From assembly GCA_003427395.1 (NCBI GenBank), contig BFEA01000127.1:993258-1023890 (forward strand): a DNA stretch of 30,633 nucleotides, given 5' to 3'. Origin of the DNA: Chara braunii. Its lineage: Eukaryota; Streptophyta; Charophyceae; Charales; Characeae. The translations under genes were made by a program, and so were the position numbers. Below the pieces are notes generated by a model. That model was not told the DNA's origin and made no database searches. It saw only the letters and a list, made by a program, of their open reading frames with translations. The stretch's first letter is position 1. Every line of letters begins with the position of its first letter. Below, piece after piece: positions 9,715-18,994 of this stretch.

Positions 9715-10740
9715 AAAGGCGACTGGACCTCGAAAGTACATGCGGATTGGAGGAGGATATCAACCCAGAAGAGGTAGAGAGGGCGATAGCGGATCTCCCC
9801 AGAGTCCAGACTCAAGGCGGCCGGGCGGGACGGTATTCCGGTGGAGCTGTACAAAGACCTCCGCAACTTTTTTGTGGCCCTTCTGACAGCGGCATATAGC
9901 GAAGCATTGAGACAGGGCTCCTTTCCGCGGGGTTTCGCAGACGCATATATAATCCTGCTCTACAAGAAAGGACTTAGCGAGGATGTGCGTAACTGGAGGC
10001 CAATATCCATCCTCAACGCACTATACAAGGTTCTGGCCAACGTATTGGCAACCCGCCTGAAGGAGGTCTTATCGCACATTATAGATCATACCCAAACAGG
10101 TTCCGTGGCAGGCTGACAGATTCTGTCGAACGTGCCGTTGGCCCAGCAAATCCTGGAAGAAGACCAGTGCACAGGTCAGACCATGGCATTCGTACCCATA
10201 GATCTCAAAAAAGCGTACGACAGGGTACGGTGGGAATTCTTATCACAAGGATGACACGACGGGGAATTGGGGGAATATTTTGTGGATGGGTTAGGAGCCT
10301 GCTGAATCGAGGTTCGGCGGTGATGCAGGTCAACGGGGTGAGGTCAGATAAGCATGCTGTCATTCGGTCCGTTAGGCAAGCATGCCCATTGTCCCGAGCC
10401 CTCTACGTCATTTATATTGAATCTGTGCACGAGTTGCTGAGGGAGGATGGCAGGATCATGGGCTTGAAGGCGGGGCCAGCAGCTGAGCTGAGATCCACGG
10501 CCTTCGCAGACGACACGGGAGCGGTGATTCCTCCGACCACCCAGCAGCCACAAATGCTGAAAGAAGACCTGGCAACCTTCCGTAGGTATTCGAATGCGCA
10601 AGTTAATTGGTCGAAATCGAGTGCCATCCTTCCACTGGAGCTCGAGCCCCCGGAGGGATGGGATGTCCCAATGACAGGTGAGGAGAGAATGGCGTTTTGG
10701 GGGGCAAACTTGACACTGAAACGGTTTTCACCTTTGCAGA
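9715..10740 (+). pseudogene. LINE reverse transcriptase domain
   Basis: RNA-directed DNA polymerase core. Seen: EEVERAIADLP then, after a frameshift, GRDGIPVELYKD (9820-9855); NWRPISILNALYKVLANVLATRL (about 9990-10060); QTGSVAG followed by a TGA; IDLKKAYDRVRWEF (motif A, about 10197-10240); NGVRSDKHAVIRSVRQACPLS (motif B, with Gly to Ala); and AFADDTGA (motif C, about 10500), where both catalytic Asp remain. Stops and shifts separate the blocks. The match ends at FWGANLT near 10715, where the inserted block begins. Confidence 0.87.
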
Positions 10741-10744
10741 GGCA

Positions 10745-11530
10745 GATGCAGATTCCAGGGTTCGATTCCCAGACCTCACTTTGCCCGTGTACAGTATCGA
10801 GTCGACACCCGAGTGTTTGAACCCGTGACCTGTAGAGGTCGTAGCTGTAGGTGTTCTGAAAGGTCAAGGTCGTAGCTGCTACAGTACCCGAAAGGACAAT
10901 TCCACAGACTTCCGGAAGGTCCGGAAGTGGCCTTTCGAAGTGTCTCACGTTTAGTCAGAGGCAAGTGGGCAAGTGGTGAGCCTACTGCGTTACGTCGGCA
11001 GTGCGACTGCATCGAGTTGGCAGTCCAAACCCATGCAGTCAGCAGTACCGGTCCAGTCAGTCCCAGCCCAACGAGTTACAGAAGCATAAATCAAGAGGCA
11101 GCGCTCAGCCATACATTCATTCGCTGCGTAAGCCATGCGGAAGCGCTGCTAAAGCGTCTAGTGCGAGGTGGTCTGCAGGTTGCCTGAAGACGAAGTGGGC
11201 AGAAGGGAGATCGTAGCCATAGTCAGTAGTGGTAGTGCGGCCATAGCCGCTGTAGGAGGAAGTCAGACGTAGCGTATGTGTGTGGTGGTATTCAGGTTGA
11301 TCCAGAGTGAGCATGTGTGAACAGTGGGGTTGGACACAGTGACGAAGGTTGGGATGTTCAGGCACTGATGCGCCATAGCTTGTTGAAGAGAACTTGCATC
11401 TGAACTGTGTTCTTGATTTCCATATCTCTAAGCTTTGAGTGGGCGCCCTGCGCCAGTGTGAGTCTCCATCTGTTTGCATGCGTGCGAAGTGGAAAGAAAT
11501 CGAGTCTGGTTGCAACACCAAGCTTTGGGT
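10745..11530. other. Insertion of about 0.8 kb interrupting the LINE
   Basis: LINE similarity stops after FWGANLTLKRFSPLQRQ and resumes near 11535 with MAMWATAAVTRLKE and then SLVIKNSVLAKLWYAGVV. The block between has no LINE sense. It begins with GGTTCGATTCC (10759-10769), identical to a tRNA-type B box, followed by repeated GGTCGTAGCTG and GGAAGGTCCGGAAG motifs. Target-site duplications were not found, so limits are approximate. A degraded SINE or an LTR fragment are both possible. Confidence 0.55.
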
Positions 11531-11534
11531 GAAT

Positions 11535-12771
11535 AGAGCAGATGGCAATGTGGGCCACGGCAGCGGTGACCCGTCTTAAGGAGTGAAGCGCAAGAGGGAG
11601 CATGGGCGTCTTTTGAAAATCCCTGGTCATCAAGAACTCGGTCTTGGCCAAACTGTGGTACGCGGGGGTCGTGCACATGCCAGTCAAAAGGACGTTTATA
11701 TATATAAAAAAGTCAGTTCCTGCGCACTTGTGGTCCAACAACGCCAAGTCGGAGGACCCTATTCCCATGGTCGCATGGACGGAACTGATCCAACGAAGGC
11801 GATTCGGAGGTCTGGGTCTTTTGGATCTGTGGCGGCAAATTATCGCGCTGCAAGTACGGCATCTTATCTGGGCCCTACTGCGCATGGAGGGAGAGACCTG
11901 GCAGCAAGTTAACCAAGCCCGTCTGCCCTATGCACTCCAAATACCAGGAGAGCTTGTGGATCTATGTTTACTGGATAGTTCAGCGATAGGTCATGTTCGC
12001 AGGGACACGGTTTGGACCACGAAGCTAGCTCTATGGAAAAAAGTGGACTTGAGATGTCGGTTGCCGGAAACTGCGGACACAGTCTTTAATCAGCTGCTCT
12101 TTGGCAACAGGTTCATCTGTGACGCAGCAGGTGAACCGTTCCCATGCTGGTACCACGAGGAGCATACGGCTGGAAATGGGCGGAGCAAGCAAGGAGTCCA
12201 CAAGGTGGGCCATCTGTGGGACGAAGGCAGAAAGGATTGGCGCACAGACAGTGAGCTGGAAGCAGCCCTGCAAGCACGAATGAGGAAGAGGCAGAGGATA
12301 ACAGAGCTGAAGGCAGACATCCCCCCCCAATGGGTGCGGTTGCTGAAAGAAGATCAGACAGCGGTAAGGGAGTGGGTGAGGATCAAGGAAAACCCGAGGC
12401 CAGACAGGGTATTTAGAGTGGAGCACCCCGTGCAGGGCGACAGGTTAGAAGTCACCAGATGGAGGGTAACATCGGGATTAGCATATGAAGGGTTATGGGG
12501 CCCTCTATGGGAAGCAGGGATGCGAAGGAAGGGGGGATTGACCTTGGTAAGGAATGGAGTGGAGACAGTGGCAGTCTGCGAGGGAGGAAAAGATGCAGAG
12601 GGACAAGACCAACTGTTCCAGCTGGCACACAGGCTGCGGGACCTGGCGTGGAACCCAAGGGATTGGGAATGGCCACCTCAGGGAATGCACAATAAGACCA
12701 CGCCGCTGCAAGAAGTGACCACGAAAAACATATACAATTCGCTGATGGAACCAATCAACATTTGTAAGTAG
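11535..12771 (+). pseudogene. LINE RT C-terminal region
   Basis: The long open frame (11644-12771, 375 residues) follows the RT in LINE ORF2. Typical features are VLAKLWYAGVVHMP, HLWSNNAKSEDPIPMVAWTELIQRRRFGGLGLLDLWRQ split here only for description, and RHLIWALL, matching the plant LINE pattern of W-x-x-x-x-P-x-x-x-GGLG followed by Leu-rich helices. The rest (residues 100-375) is family-specific and I assign no function. This is the longest intact stretch of the element. It ends at a TAG before the zf-RVT part. Confidence 0.78.
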
Positions 12772-12782
12772 TTAAGGAGCAG

Positions 12783-13470
12783 ATGGGCCAAGAGGGACGG
12801 GCTTCCCGACGTTTACCTTGGCAGATGGACTCAGCGAAGATGGAACGAGCAGTGTACTATATTAACAGCTTTGCCAGACCAGAAACAGCAGGACTGTTGT
12901 GGCAAATTTACCATCTGGCAATCCTGACAGCACCATGGGTAGCCACTAAGAGTCGGCACCAAGATCAGCTATGTGCAGCAGGGTGTGGCCAAGCGGAGGC
13001 GATCCCTCACCTGTTTGTACGATGCCCGCAACTCCAGGCTTTTTGGACATGGTGGGGCTGGGAAGTCGATGATAAGACGCCGCTGGGAGTTACTGAAGGG
13101 GATGGCGCAGCTATCCTACTGGGAGCGCTAATGAAAGTAGACTGGCCAGCATTCGGAGACCTTGCTGTCTGCAGAGATGATTCGGGCAGTGGTGTTGTGC
13201 GCTGTATGGACACTGCGAAACAACCGCTGCAGACAGGGAGCAGCACCTTCACTGCAGGCATACCAGGAAAGAGTAACGGAGAATTTGAGGATTGCCCTGC
13301 AGGCAGATTTTCGACGTTGTGGATATCGGGGGTGTGTGAAGGTGGAGGAATTCTGGAAAAGATGGGATCAGTACCTGCACCTGTTGACTCATGATCCTGA
13401 CACGGGCCGGTTACAGTTCGTCCTTGCTCTGCTACGCCATGTGCCCCGGCCGGAAAAGGACCCAGAATAG
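12783..13470 (+). pseudogene. LINE ORF2 C-terminus with zf-RVT zinc finger
   Basis: The readable frame begins after a stop and carries CAAGCGQAEAIPHLFVRCPQ near residues 60-80, the Cys-Cys-His-Cys zinc-binding motif that closes plant LINE ORF2 proteins, followed by FWTWWGWEV. The frame changes near 13165; the continuation in the other frame (13162-13470) reads ...RAVVLCAVWTLRNNRCRQGA, also typical of this region. The TAG at 13468 probably ends ORF2. Confidence 0.78.
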
Positions 13471-14163
13471 GAACACTGTGGTATTTTATGTCCCAGGGGC
13501 AGAAGTGATAGAAGTAGAACAGGTGTAAAATAGTTAAGAGGGCCCCGTAGGTGGAGGTAGGAAATAGGGAGAATAGTTGTAAAACCCGTGCGAAAAGGCG
13601 CGGGCCATAAGTGAGATGGAGAGGGTAGGCGGGGTATAGAATAGGATGGGTAAAGGGTCGAGGGAGTGAATTTTAGGAAAAAAAAGCTTAAAAAAGTGAC
13701 AAAAACGACAGAACTTTGGGGAACACATGCTGGGGGTACTCTCTTCAAGAGCACGATATCATGACAGTGCGGCGGGGATGCGATGAGGGGATTGTATAGT
13801 CCGACAGAGGGGAAGATTAGAAAGACAAGTAAATTCACTGAAGGGCGAAACTAAGTAGGTGAGAAACAGAAGGATTTGCAGAAGTTGGTGGTGTCGGTTT
13901 TTTGGACTGGTCATGGGAATGCAGTAAGGGCGATACGGCCCGTGAGACTGCTAGAACGACTCTCCCCGCACCATGCCTCTTCTAGAGTCCTGCTGCTGCG
14001 TGACTGGGTGCTGCCAGTAAGCTTCCCGGCCAGCAGAAGCTCACTAGGAAAGCAACGGTTTGGGGGGCGGGGGGGGCGGATCATAGCAGCCCCCCCCTTG
14101 AGTAGGTGACTAGTACTGCAAGGGATGGGCTGACTCTTCTTCAACACTGTTCTTTGTACTCAT
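13471..14163 (+). other. LINE 3' UTR
   Basis: No coding sense. The last 230 bases (about 13930-14163) match, on the opposite strand, 25366-25600: shared blocks include CAGTAAGC, GGTTTGGGGG, CAGCCCCCC-TTG, and CTTTGTAC just before CATGCTTGCC. This marks the segment as part of the LINE. Confidence 0.7.
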
Positions 14164-14214
14164 GCTTGCCGGTGATAAGCAACCGGACTGATGCCCCCCA
14201 GAATAGAAGGGGCC
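14164..14214 (+). repeat. LINE two-hairpin 3' tail, copy 1 (reference)
   Basis: Two adjacent stem-loops: CCGG-TGATAAGCAA-CCGG (14169-14186) and GCCCC-CCAGAATAGAA-GGGGC (14193-14213), joined by ACTGAT, and followed by a T run and an A run. It sits exactly at the LINE end. Related copies occur at 4445, 21817, 24954 and 25312. Such 3' stem-loops are known in other LINEs as the structure recognised by their RT. Confidence 0.8.
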
Positions 14215-14241
14215 GTTTTTTTTTTTTTTGTAAAAAAAAAA

Positions 14242-14560
14242 ACAAAGAGAGTTACATAAAACAATGAAAACAAGGGCTGCGTGAGGGGCATGGTGGGTGA
14301 GAGGGGTGTTTGAAAAGCGGGAGACTGCCTGAAGTACCCAGTCCTCTTCAGGCCTTCTAACCCTTGCATACCCTTCCTCGACTTAAAAAAAGACGAAAAA
14401 TGAAAAGTCCCGCCTGGGAGCTAATACCCTAACCTTGCTTTCCTCTATCTATGACTTGTATCACCAGTCGACAAGTCAACAAGTCAACAGTTCGGCCTTT
14501 GGGACATCCAGCTCTTCGAGCCTCTATGAAGTCACTCGAGGACGAAGGACGAAGGCTGAT
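14242..14560. other. Non-coding, no gene recognised
   Basis: Between the LINE tail and the organelle-derived segment. It contains a CAAGTCAACAAGTCAACA short repeat near 14470 and GGACGAAGGACGAAGG near 14541. I see no gene. Confidence 0.5.
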
Positions 14561-14639
14561 TCCTTTCAATAAAATATGAATATATAAACATTGATACATA
14601 AAATATTACTTATAGATAGATATATAGATGGTGATATAC

Positions 14640-14949
14640 GATTGAGATGTCGAAAAATCCAATATTTCACCATTGTGTCCAATACAACTGGAAAAGTAGA
14701 TACAAGAAATAAAAGAATACTAAAAATAGGTTCACGTGCTCGTCCTTGATATTTTAATGTTAAAGTTAATAAAGAATAATTCTTATCAGAAATAACAACT
14801 TCACGAAAATTTTCTATAAATCCTTCATCGAGAAGAATTTTCGCAATACTTCTAGCAGTTTGTGTCGCTGGAATTTGGACTATTTTAGCTTTGCTTAAAT
14901 TACCGTTTCTTATAGAAGTTATCATATTGGAGATGGTATCCTTACTCAC
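14640..14949 (-). pseudogene. rps8: Nuclear copy of plastid rps8 (small ribosomal subunit protein uS8c), decayed
   Basis: The plastid gene encodes a 16S rRNA-binding protein of about 132 residues. From the Met at 14949 the first 80 codons are clear: [44 protein letters not shown], and [19 protein letters not shown]. After that the original frame is lost; weak continuation (FISC, then [14 protein letters not shown] where the family has GIVILSTSQGIIT) lies in another frame to about 14640, so there is at least one frameshift or small deletion, and the C-terminal part is missing. AT-rich composition differs from the neighbouring DNA, as expected for plastid origin. It is a plastid-to-nucleus insertion, not expected to be expressed. 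Confidence 0.88.
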
Positions 14950-15187
14950 ATTAGCTCCTCTTCTTTTTTTTTATTTTTGCATCTTATAAATAAAATGATA
15001 ATTCTCATGGATTTTTCTACTCAAATACATATTGAAATCGATGTGATAAAATGAGAAAGAAATCACAGTGACTGTAATCAATGAATACAAGAAACTAAAC
15101 AAAAAGGTTAAATCATACAAACCTAATAGCTAGAAAAAATAGCAGAATAATTGTAATTCTTTGAAAATCCCATAAATCCCTTCGTTA
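14950..15187. other. AT-rich spacer, probably organelle-derived
   Basis: Low-GC DNA between the rps8 and mttB pseudogenes. I could not match it to rpl14 (the usual plastid neighbour) or to the missing N-terminus of mttB. Confidence 0.35.
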
Positions 15188-15420
15188 TTGATTAGTTATG
15201 TTGTAATATCCAATTCATTCGATTTGCTTCGCCCTTTTTTTTTGTTTTCCTTTTTCAGTTATCAAATTTGGTGTTTTGTTATTCCTAGTTGTTACAAAAC
15301 ACAAAGGGTCCAATGGACAAAATTGTTCTATTTGAGTGTAATTTCTTTCTTGTTGTTTTTTTTTCTTATTTATTATTGGGTAGTTCCCATTATTTGGAAC
15401 TTGTTGTTTACCTTAAATAC
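15188..15420 (+). pseudogene. mttB: Nuclear copy of mitochondrial mttB (tatC) fragment
   Basis: MttB/TatC is the membrane channel-forming subunit of the Tat protein export system, encoded in plant and charophyte mitochondria. The fragment keeps the mid part of the protein: SYQIWCFVIPSCYKTQR, a hydrophobic helix SVISFLLFFFLIYYW and VVPIIWNLLFTLNTT, which match the family pattern around YQIWCFLIPSCY and FVWVVPNVWHF. Both ends are missing and it runs straight into U6-like sequence at 15424. A mitochondrial origin for this piece and a plastid origin for rps8 less than 250 bases away make a mixed organelle insertion. It is not functional. Confidence 0.82.
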
Positions 15421-15423
15421 AAC

Positions 15424-15510
15424 GTTAAAGAAAAAATGGAACGATGCAGAGAAGATTAGTATGGGGCCTCTGCGCAAGTATGACGCATAAATTGAGGACT
15501 GGTCCAAATT
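15424..15510 (+). pseudogene. U6: U6 snRNA pseudogene (5'-truncated, fused to mttB)
   Basis: U6 is the catalytic spliceosomal RNA. Recognisable blocks are GGAACGATGCAGAGAAGATT (the ACAGAGA box with a U-to-G type change at ATGCAGAGA), AGTATGG, CCTCTGCGCAAG, TGACGCATAAATTGAG and TGGTCCAAATT. The 5' stem-loop is absent, and several indels separate it from the better copy at 26841-26941. There is no Pol III promoter upstream because mttB sequence abuts it. Confidence 0.85.
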
Positions 15511-15945
15511 GTCCCCCCAAAAAAAGAAAAGTCAACAGTTAAGTGCTCAAAGTAGGACTCCAAACCTTGGAACAAAATTGCATTGAAAAAAATTGAAGCG
15601 GAGAACAAGTGAATCAATGAGAAAAAAAAAGGTGGGGGGGGAGGGTGGGGAGGAAAGAACTAGTGGACCAAAAGTTGGAAGCATAAACAGAGGGAGGAAG
15701 CACTACATCAATTGCCAGAGGAATGAAAACAGGAAAGCTTCGGTCAACGTAAAAGTTAACCCAAAAGTCAACACGTTGACCCAAGGGTAAAAAATCCAAC
15801 ACCATAGCAACAACATCGATGAGTCAGACACATCATTCTGATCACAACAGATCAAACCAGGAGGTTCAATTAACAACTTTTGAAAGTTGAAAAGAAATTG
15901 TGAATCAGTCGTTACGGAGAACATACGTTACATATATTAAAGCCT
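15511..15945. other. Non-coding, no gene recognised
   Basis: A-rich segment directly after the U6 pseudogene (CCCCCCAAAAAAAG) and a run of GTCAAC/GTTGAC motifs at 15740-15785. I see no gene. Confidence 0.45.
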
Positions 15946-16053
15946 CAAGATATTCAAGCCTCAACAGGCGTTAGATATTCAAGCCTCAAGAATGCTCAGC
16001 ACGTGGAAGACCTAGCAGGCGGAGAACAAAGTAAAGCACGTGGAAGACCTAGC
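15946..16053. repeat. Short direct repeats
   Basis: GATATTCAAGCCTCAA occurs at about 15949 and 15973, and GCACGTGGAAGACCTAGC occurs at 15999-16016 and 16036-16053. They lie beyond the 3' end of the Penelope-like element and may mark its border. Confidence 0.7.
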
Positions 16054-16349
16054 GGACCACATCCTGTTGTACAGGTGAGTCGTGAATGTCTAAAGCTGAA
16101 AGGCATAAAACATGGTGTTGTGGCTGCGTGCAGGCAACTGGACTGTCTGCAGGAGGCATAGGAGCGGATATTGCCGTTTGGAACAAAGGAACTGCAACAA
16201 CCTGTGGAGCAGGCACAGAGGGAATTGGGGCAGACAAAGAAACAGGCTGCTGATCCCCGACACGTGACGGTGTCGCCGACGATACACAATAAGACGAGTA
16301 GTGATATTGCAAACAGAAGAGGATGAACATGTCCCTGGCAACGAAAGTT

Positions 16350-16730
16350 GAACAATGGGAACAATGGAAACCGGAGAGTCTGTTCGCAAGCGAGAACGTG
16401 CAGCTGCGGCAGAGGAAGCTGTAGCAGCAAAAAGTATAGTGCCGGGAATTCCGGCTATAGAAACTGTTGTATTGAAGACTGGAGCAGAGGAACTTGTAAT
16501 AGGAACTGCAACAGTGGAGACCGCAGTAGTAGAAACTGTTGGGGTAAAAGTCGGATCTGTACAAACAGTAGCAATGGAAACTGCAGCGGTGGAATATGCA
16601 GCAACAAAACTAGTAAAGCAGTGGAAACTGCAATAGCAGAGACTGCCGATTGAAAACCGGAGCTGTAGAAACTGCAGCGGTGGAAACTGCAGTAGCAGCA
16701 GATGAGCCAGCAGGAGGAGGACAAGAGCGA
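16350..16730. repeat. Degenerate minisatellite (GGAAACTGCAG-type)
   Basis: Variants of a 12- to 15-base unit such as GTAGAAACTGCAGCGGTG repeat over about 380 bases. Unit lengths are mostly multiples of three, so several frames stay open on both strands; these frames are not genes. It lies just beyond the recognisable C-terminus of the Penelope-like element. Confidence 0.75.
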
Positions 16731-16819
16731 CGTGGACACAAGAAGAAAGTGGATGATGCAGGGACCATCGCAGCATGCATCTGAACCACTGAGAGAGACA
16801 AGTCACATGCGTAGGATAG

Positions 16820-17150
16820 CGCATGTAGCAGGTCCACCCCTTAGCAAGGGTTGGTGGGGAATGCCCACGAGAAAGCATGCGACGAGTAAGTGTTGTTGCT
16901 GCAGTTCGAAAGTCCTGCCAATTGTTACAAATTTAATCAAATCTGGTCAATTCTCCAGTGAACACACCCGCCGGTTGATGGGAAGGGATGTGGGAGGTCG
17001 CACTTGGATAACAAATGACAGGGAAATCCCAAGCAGCTGCTTCATCAAACACTCTCATGCGAAGCGAGCCATCAAAACGGACCCGTAGATGCATACCTAA
17101 AAAGGTGCACGAGCCATGTCGCTGTAGTCTCCTTCCACTCAAGCCCATAG
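16820..17150 (-). pseudogene. Penelope-like RT thumb and C-terminus
   Basis: After a frameshift near 17110 the frame reads FLGMHLRVRFDGSLRMRVFD, then FPVICYPSATSHIPSHQPAG and GELTRF. This matches the thumb of Penelope-like RTs (FLD-x-I, then YP-x-x-S-x-x-P, then R-[YF]). Beyond a TGA the sequence LLVACFRGHSPPTLAKG matches the RGY/RGH-S-P segment that ends these proteins. It directly precedes the minisatellite in the transcription direction. Confidence 0.72.
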
Positions 17151-18490
17151 TGCTCTAGAGGAGGAGGCAATTGTCCCCATGAAAGCACATCATTAATGAG
17201 TCTATAAAGGAAGGCGTATTGCTGAGCAGCTTGAAGATCATGTTGACGAATGTCATCAACAAAGCGTGCTTCATCCCAATACAACGTTAGATTATTAATT
17301 TCTGGGCCAGCATTTGTTCCCATTAGAATACTGATAATTTGCTTCCAAAGTATGCCATCTCTAGTGTATAGAAAAATATTTTGTACAACAAAGCGAAGAT
17401 GTTGGAGAATCTGAAAAACGGAAAGGGTGCCCGAGCTTGAATCGGTTGTCCATTGGTCACAACGAGGTCCTCGAGCAACCATATTCAGGGCACAACACCG
17501 CGAATGCGTGCGAGTATGCCGAAGGGCATAAGCATGGGCTTCATCGACGACTTCTGCCACGTTATTCAGAATGCGGTCATGAGGGAGGTTGGTGTACATT
17601 GTGGTAAAATCAACAGTGCAAGGAGAGAGGCCACGAAGAGACGATGCATTGTTTTTCAGGTCAATCGCCACTTCATCGGCACTCTGGACGATCCAACACT
17701 ATCGAACACCAACCTGCTGATAGAGGTCAGTATCTTTCTCACGAAGAGTAGTGACCACTCCTTGCAAAGCAGCGCTAAGATACGACGAAGTAGTCGTTGT
17801 GCTAGCCAATAGTTTGTGAGCAGGCCGTTCATGAATAGTGCAAATTCTTGGACGAGGGCGAGCGCGTCAGGTAACAACACTGCTATTTTGTGTTATTACT
17901 CGAAGAATGTTGCAAAGAGCTGCAGGAGATTTGTGAGCTTTTAGCACGTAGTAAAGGTAAGGTAGGGTATCAGTGTGAGTGTAGCCCCAATGGTAATTCC
18001 ATAGTGCATGGCGGTCAAGGACTTCAACAACGGATTCATGAGGACGAGTGTTAGTGGGACTGTCCAAATGGGTGGAGAGATGAACCAGATACCAATTCTT
18101 GCAGCAAATTGCCAAATTGTGTGATGTTTTGTCCAGAGGGACAATGGCAAAATGTTGTTGAAGATGGCGCAAGGAGGCATGTGTAGAACGAAGTCAACGT
18201 GGCTGGCTCACATGATTGGAGAACGAGACTGCATTGGATTGACAATGTGCAAGGATTACAGAACGCCAGTTGTTCAACTTCTGAGAAAGGGACGAGAAAA
18301 AAGTAGATCGAGAATTTTCCAAATTGTGTGATGTTTTGTCCGCAGGGATAATGGAAAAGTGTTGTTGAAGATGGCGCAAGGAGGCATATGTAGAACGAAG
18401 TGAATGTGGCTGGCTCACATGATTGGAAAACGAGGCTGCATTAGATTGATAATGTGCAAGGATTGCAAATCGCCGGTTGTTCAACTTCTG
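17072..18490 (-). pseudogene. Penelope-like reverse transcriptase core
   Basis: RT of the Penelope-like/telomerase-related branch. In order on the minus strand: ADKTSHN or LDKTSHNLAICCKNWY (DK-x-x-N-x-x-I-C-K block, about 18140), LPYLYYVLKAHKSP (about 17960), DFTTMYTNLPHD (motif A, about 17611-17576), a FLYTRDGILWKQI segment, MGTNAGPEINNLTLYWDE (motif B region) and RLINDVLSWG (motif C, about 17190). The usual motif C is YIDDI; here the first Asp is Asn, so catalysis should be lost. In-frame TGA (about 17869 and 18201) and TAG codons interrupt the frame. Confidence 0.83.
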
Positions 18491-18522
18491 AGAAAGAGAC
18501 GAGAAAGAAGCAGATCAAGAAT
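18113..18522 (-). repeat. 207-bp in-frame tandem duplication in the Penelope-like RT
   Basis: The block beginning CAAATTGTGTGATGTTTTGTCC at 18113 recurs at 18320, a period of 207 bp (69 codons). Both copies encode SLRSTYASLRHLQQHFSI-like peptide with the DKTSHN motif. The copies differ by scattered substitutions, including a TCA to TGA change, so the duplication is not recent. Confidence 0.85.
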
Positions 18523-18994
18523 GTGCGGCCAACGACCTTTTATAATTGGCAATGTACTCATCAAGTCCAATTGCGAGTGCCTGAAGCACATCGGCAGTTT
18601 CCCCATTCAGGCGATACTTCTAACCTTCTTGCAAAGGCTATCATCAGAGGTGATATTGTAGTCAACAGACACAATATGGCCATCCAGAAGATCAGAACAA
18701 CGTGGAAAGACTCTGCGGCATTCGCAACTTGCCGGGTAAGGTCATGCTAGGAGTAACACTCGAGACCATATCAATGGAATTACAAAACTAGACATGTGTG
18801 GGTGGCATCAGTTTGTCACATACACGAACATGTGTGGGCTACTTGAGGGTCGGGAATGCAACTATTTCCAGCAATTGTAACGCATGGCGCAAGTTCGTAG
18901 CACGAACTACCTCATGCACATGTATGGCCTTGATGTGGTCAGTAAATGGGTAATGAGGTTGCGCCGTGTGACGTTGGTGATCATGCTGGGATTT

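Larger units (their letters stand above)
5461..14241 (+). mobile_element. LINE (non-LTR retrotransposon), decayed
   Basis: An L1-like autonomous element in its usual order: ORF1 with zinc knuckle, charged linker, apurinic-type endonuclease, reverse transcriptase, RT C-terminal region, zf-RVT zinc finger, 3' UTR and an A/T-rich tail. The frame is broken many times and a block of about 0.8 kb is inserted between the RT and its C-terminal part, so this copy is dead. The 5' end is not defined; 4600-5460 is GC- and G-rich DNA that may be its 5' UTR. The end is set at the A/T run after the two-hairpin tail. A truncated 3' piece of the same family is at 25290-25600 on the minus strand. Confidence 0.88.

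Noticed and set aside
16090-16878. 262-residue minus frame with Leu/Ser/Val runs
   Set aside because: Only its first 30 or so residues match the Penelope-like C-terminus; the rest is minisatellite translation.
17867-18203. In-frame TGA codons in the Penelope-like RT read as selenocysteine
   Set aside because: TAG stops and frameshifts also occur, and one TGA replaces TCA in a duplicated segment, so simple decay explains them. No SECIS element was seen.
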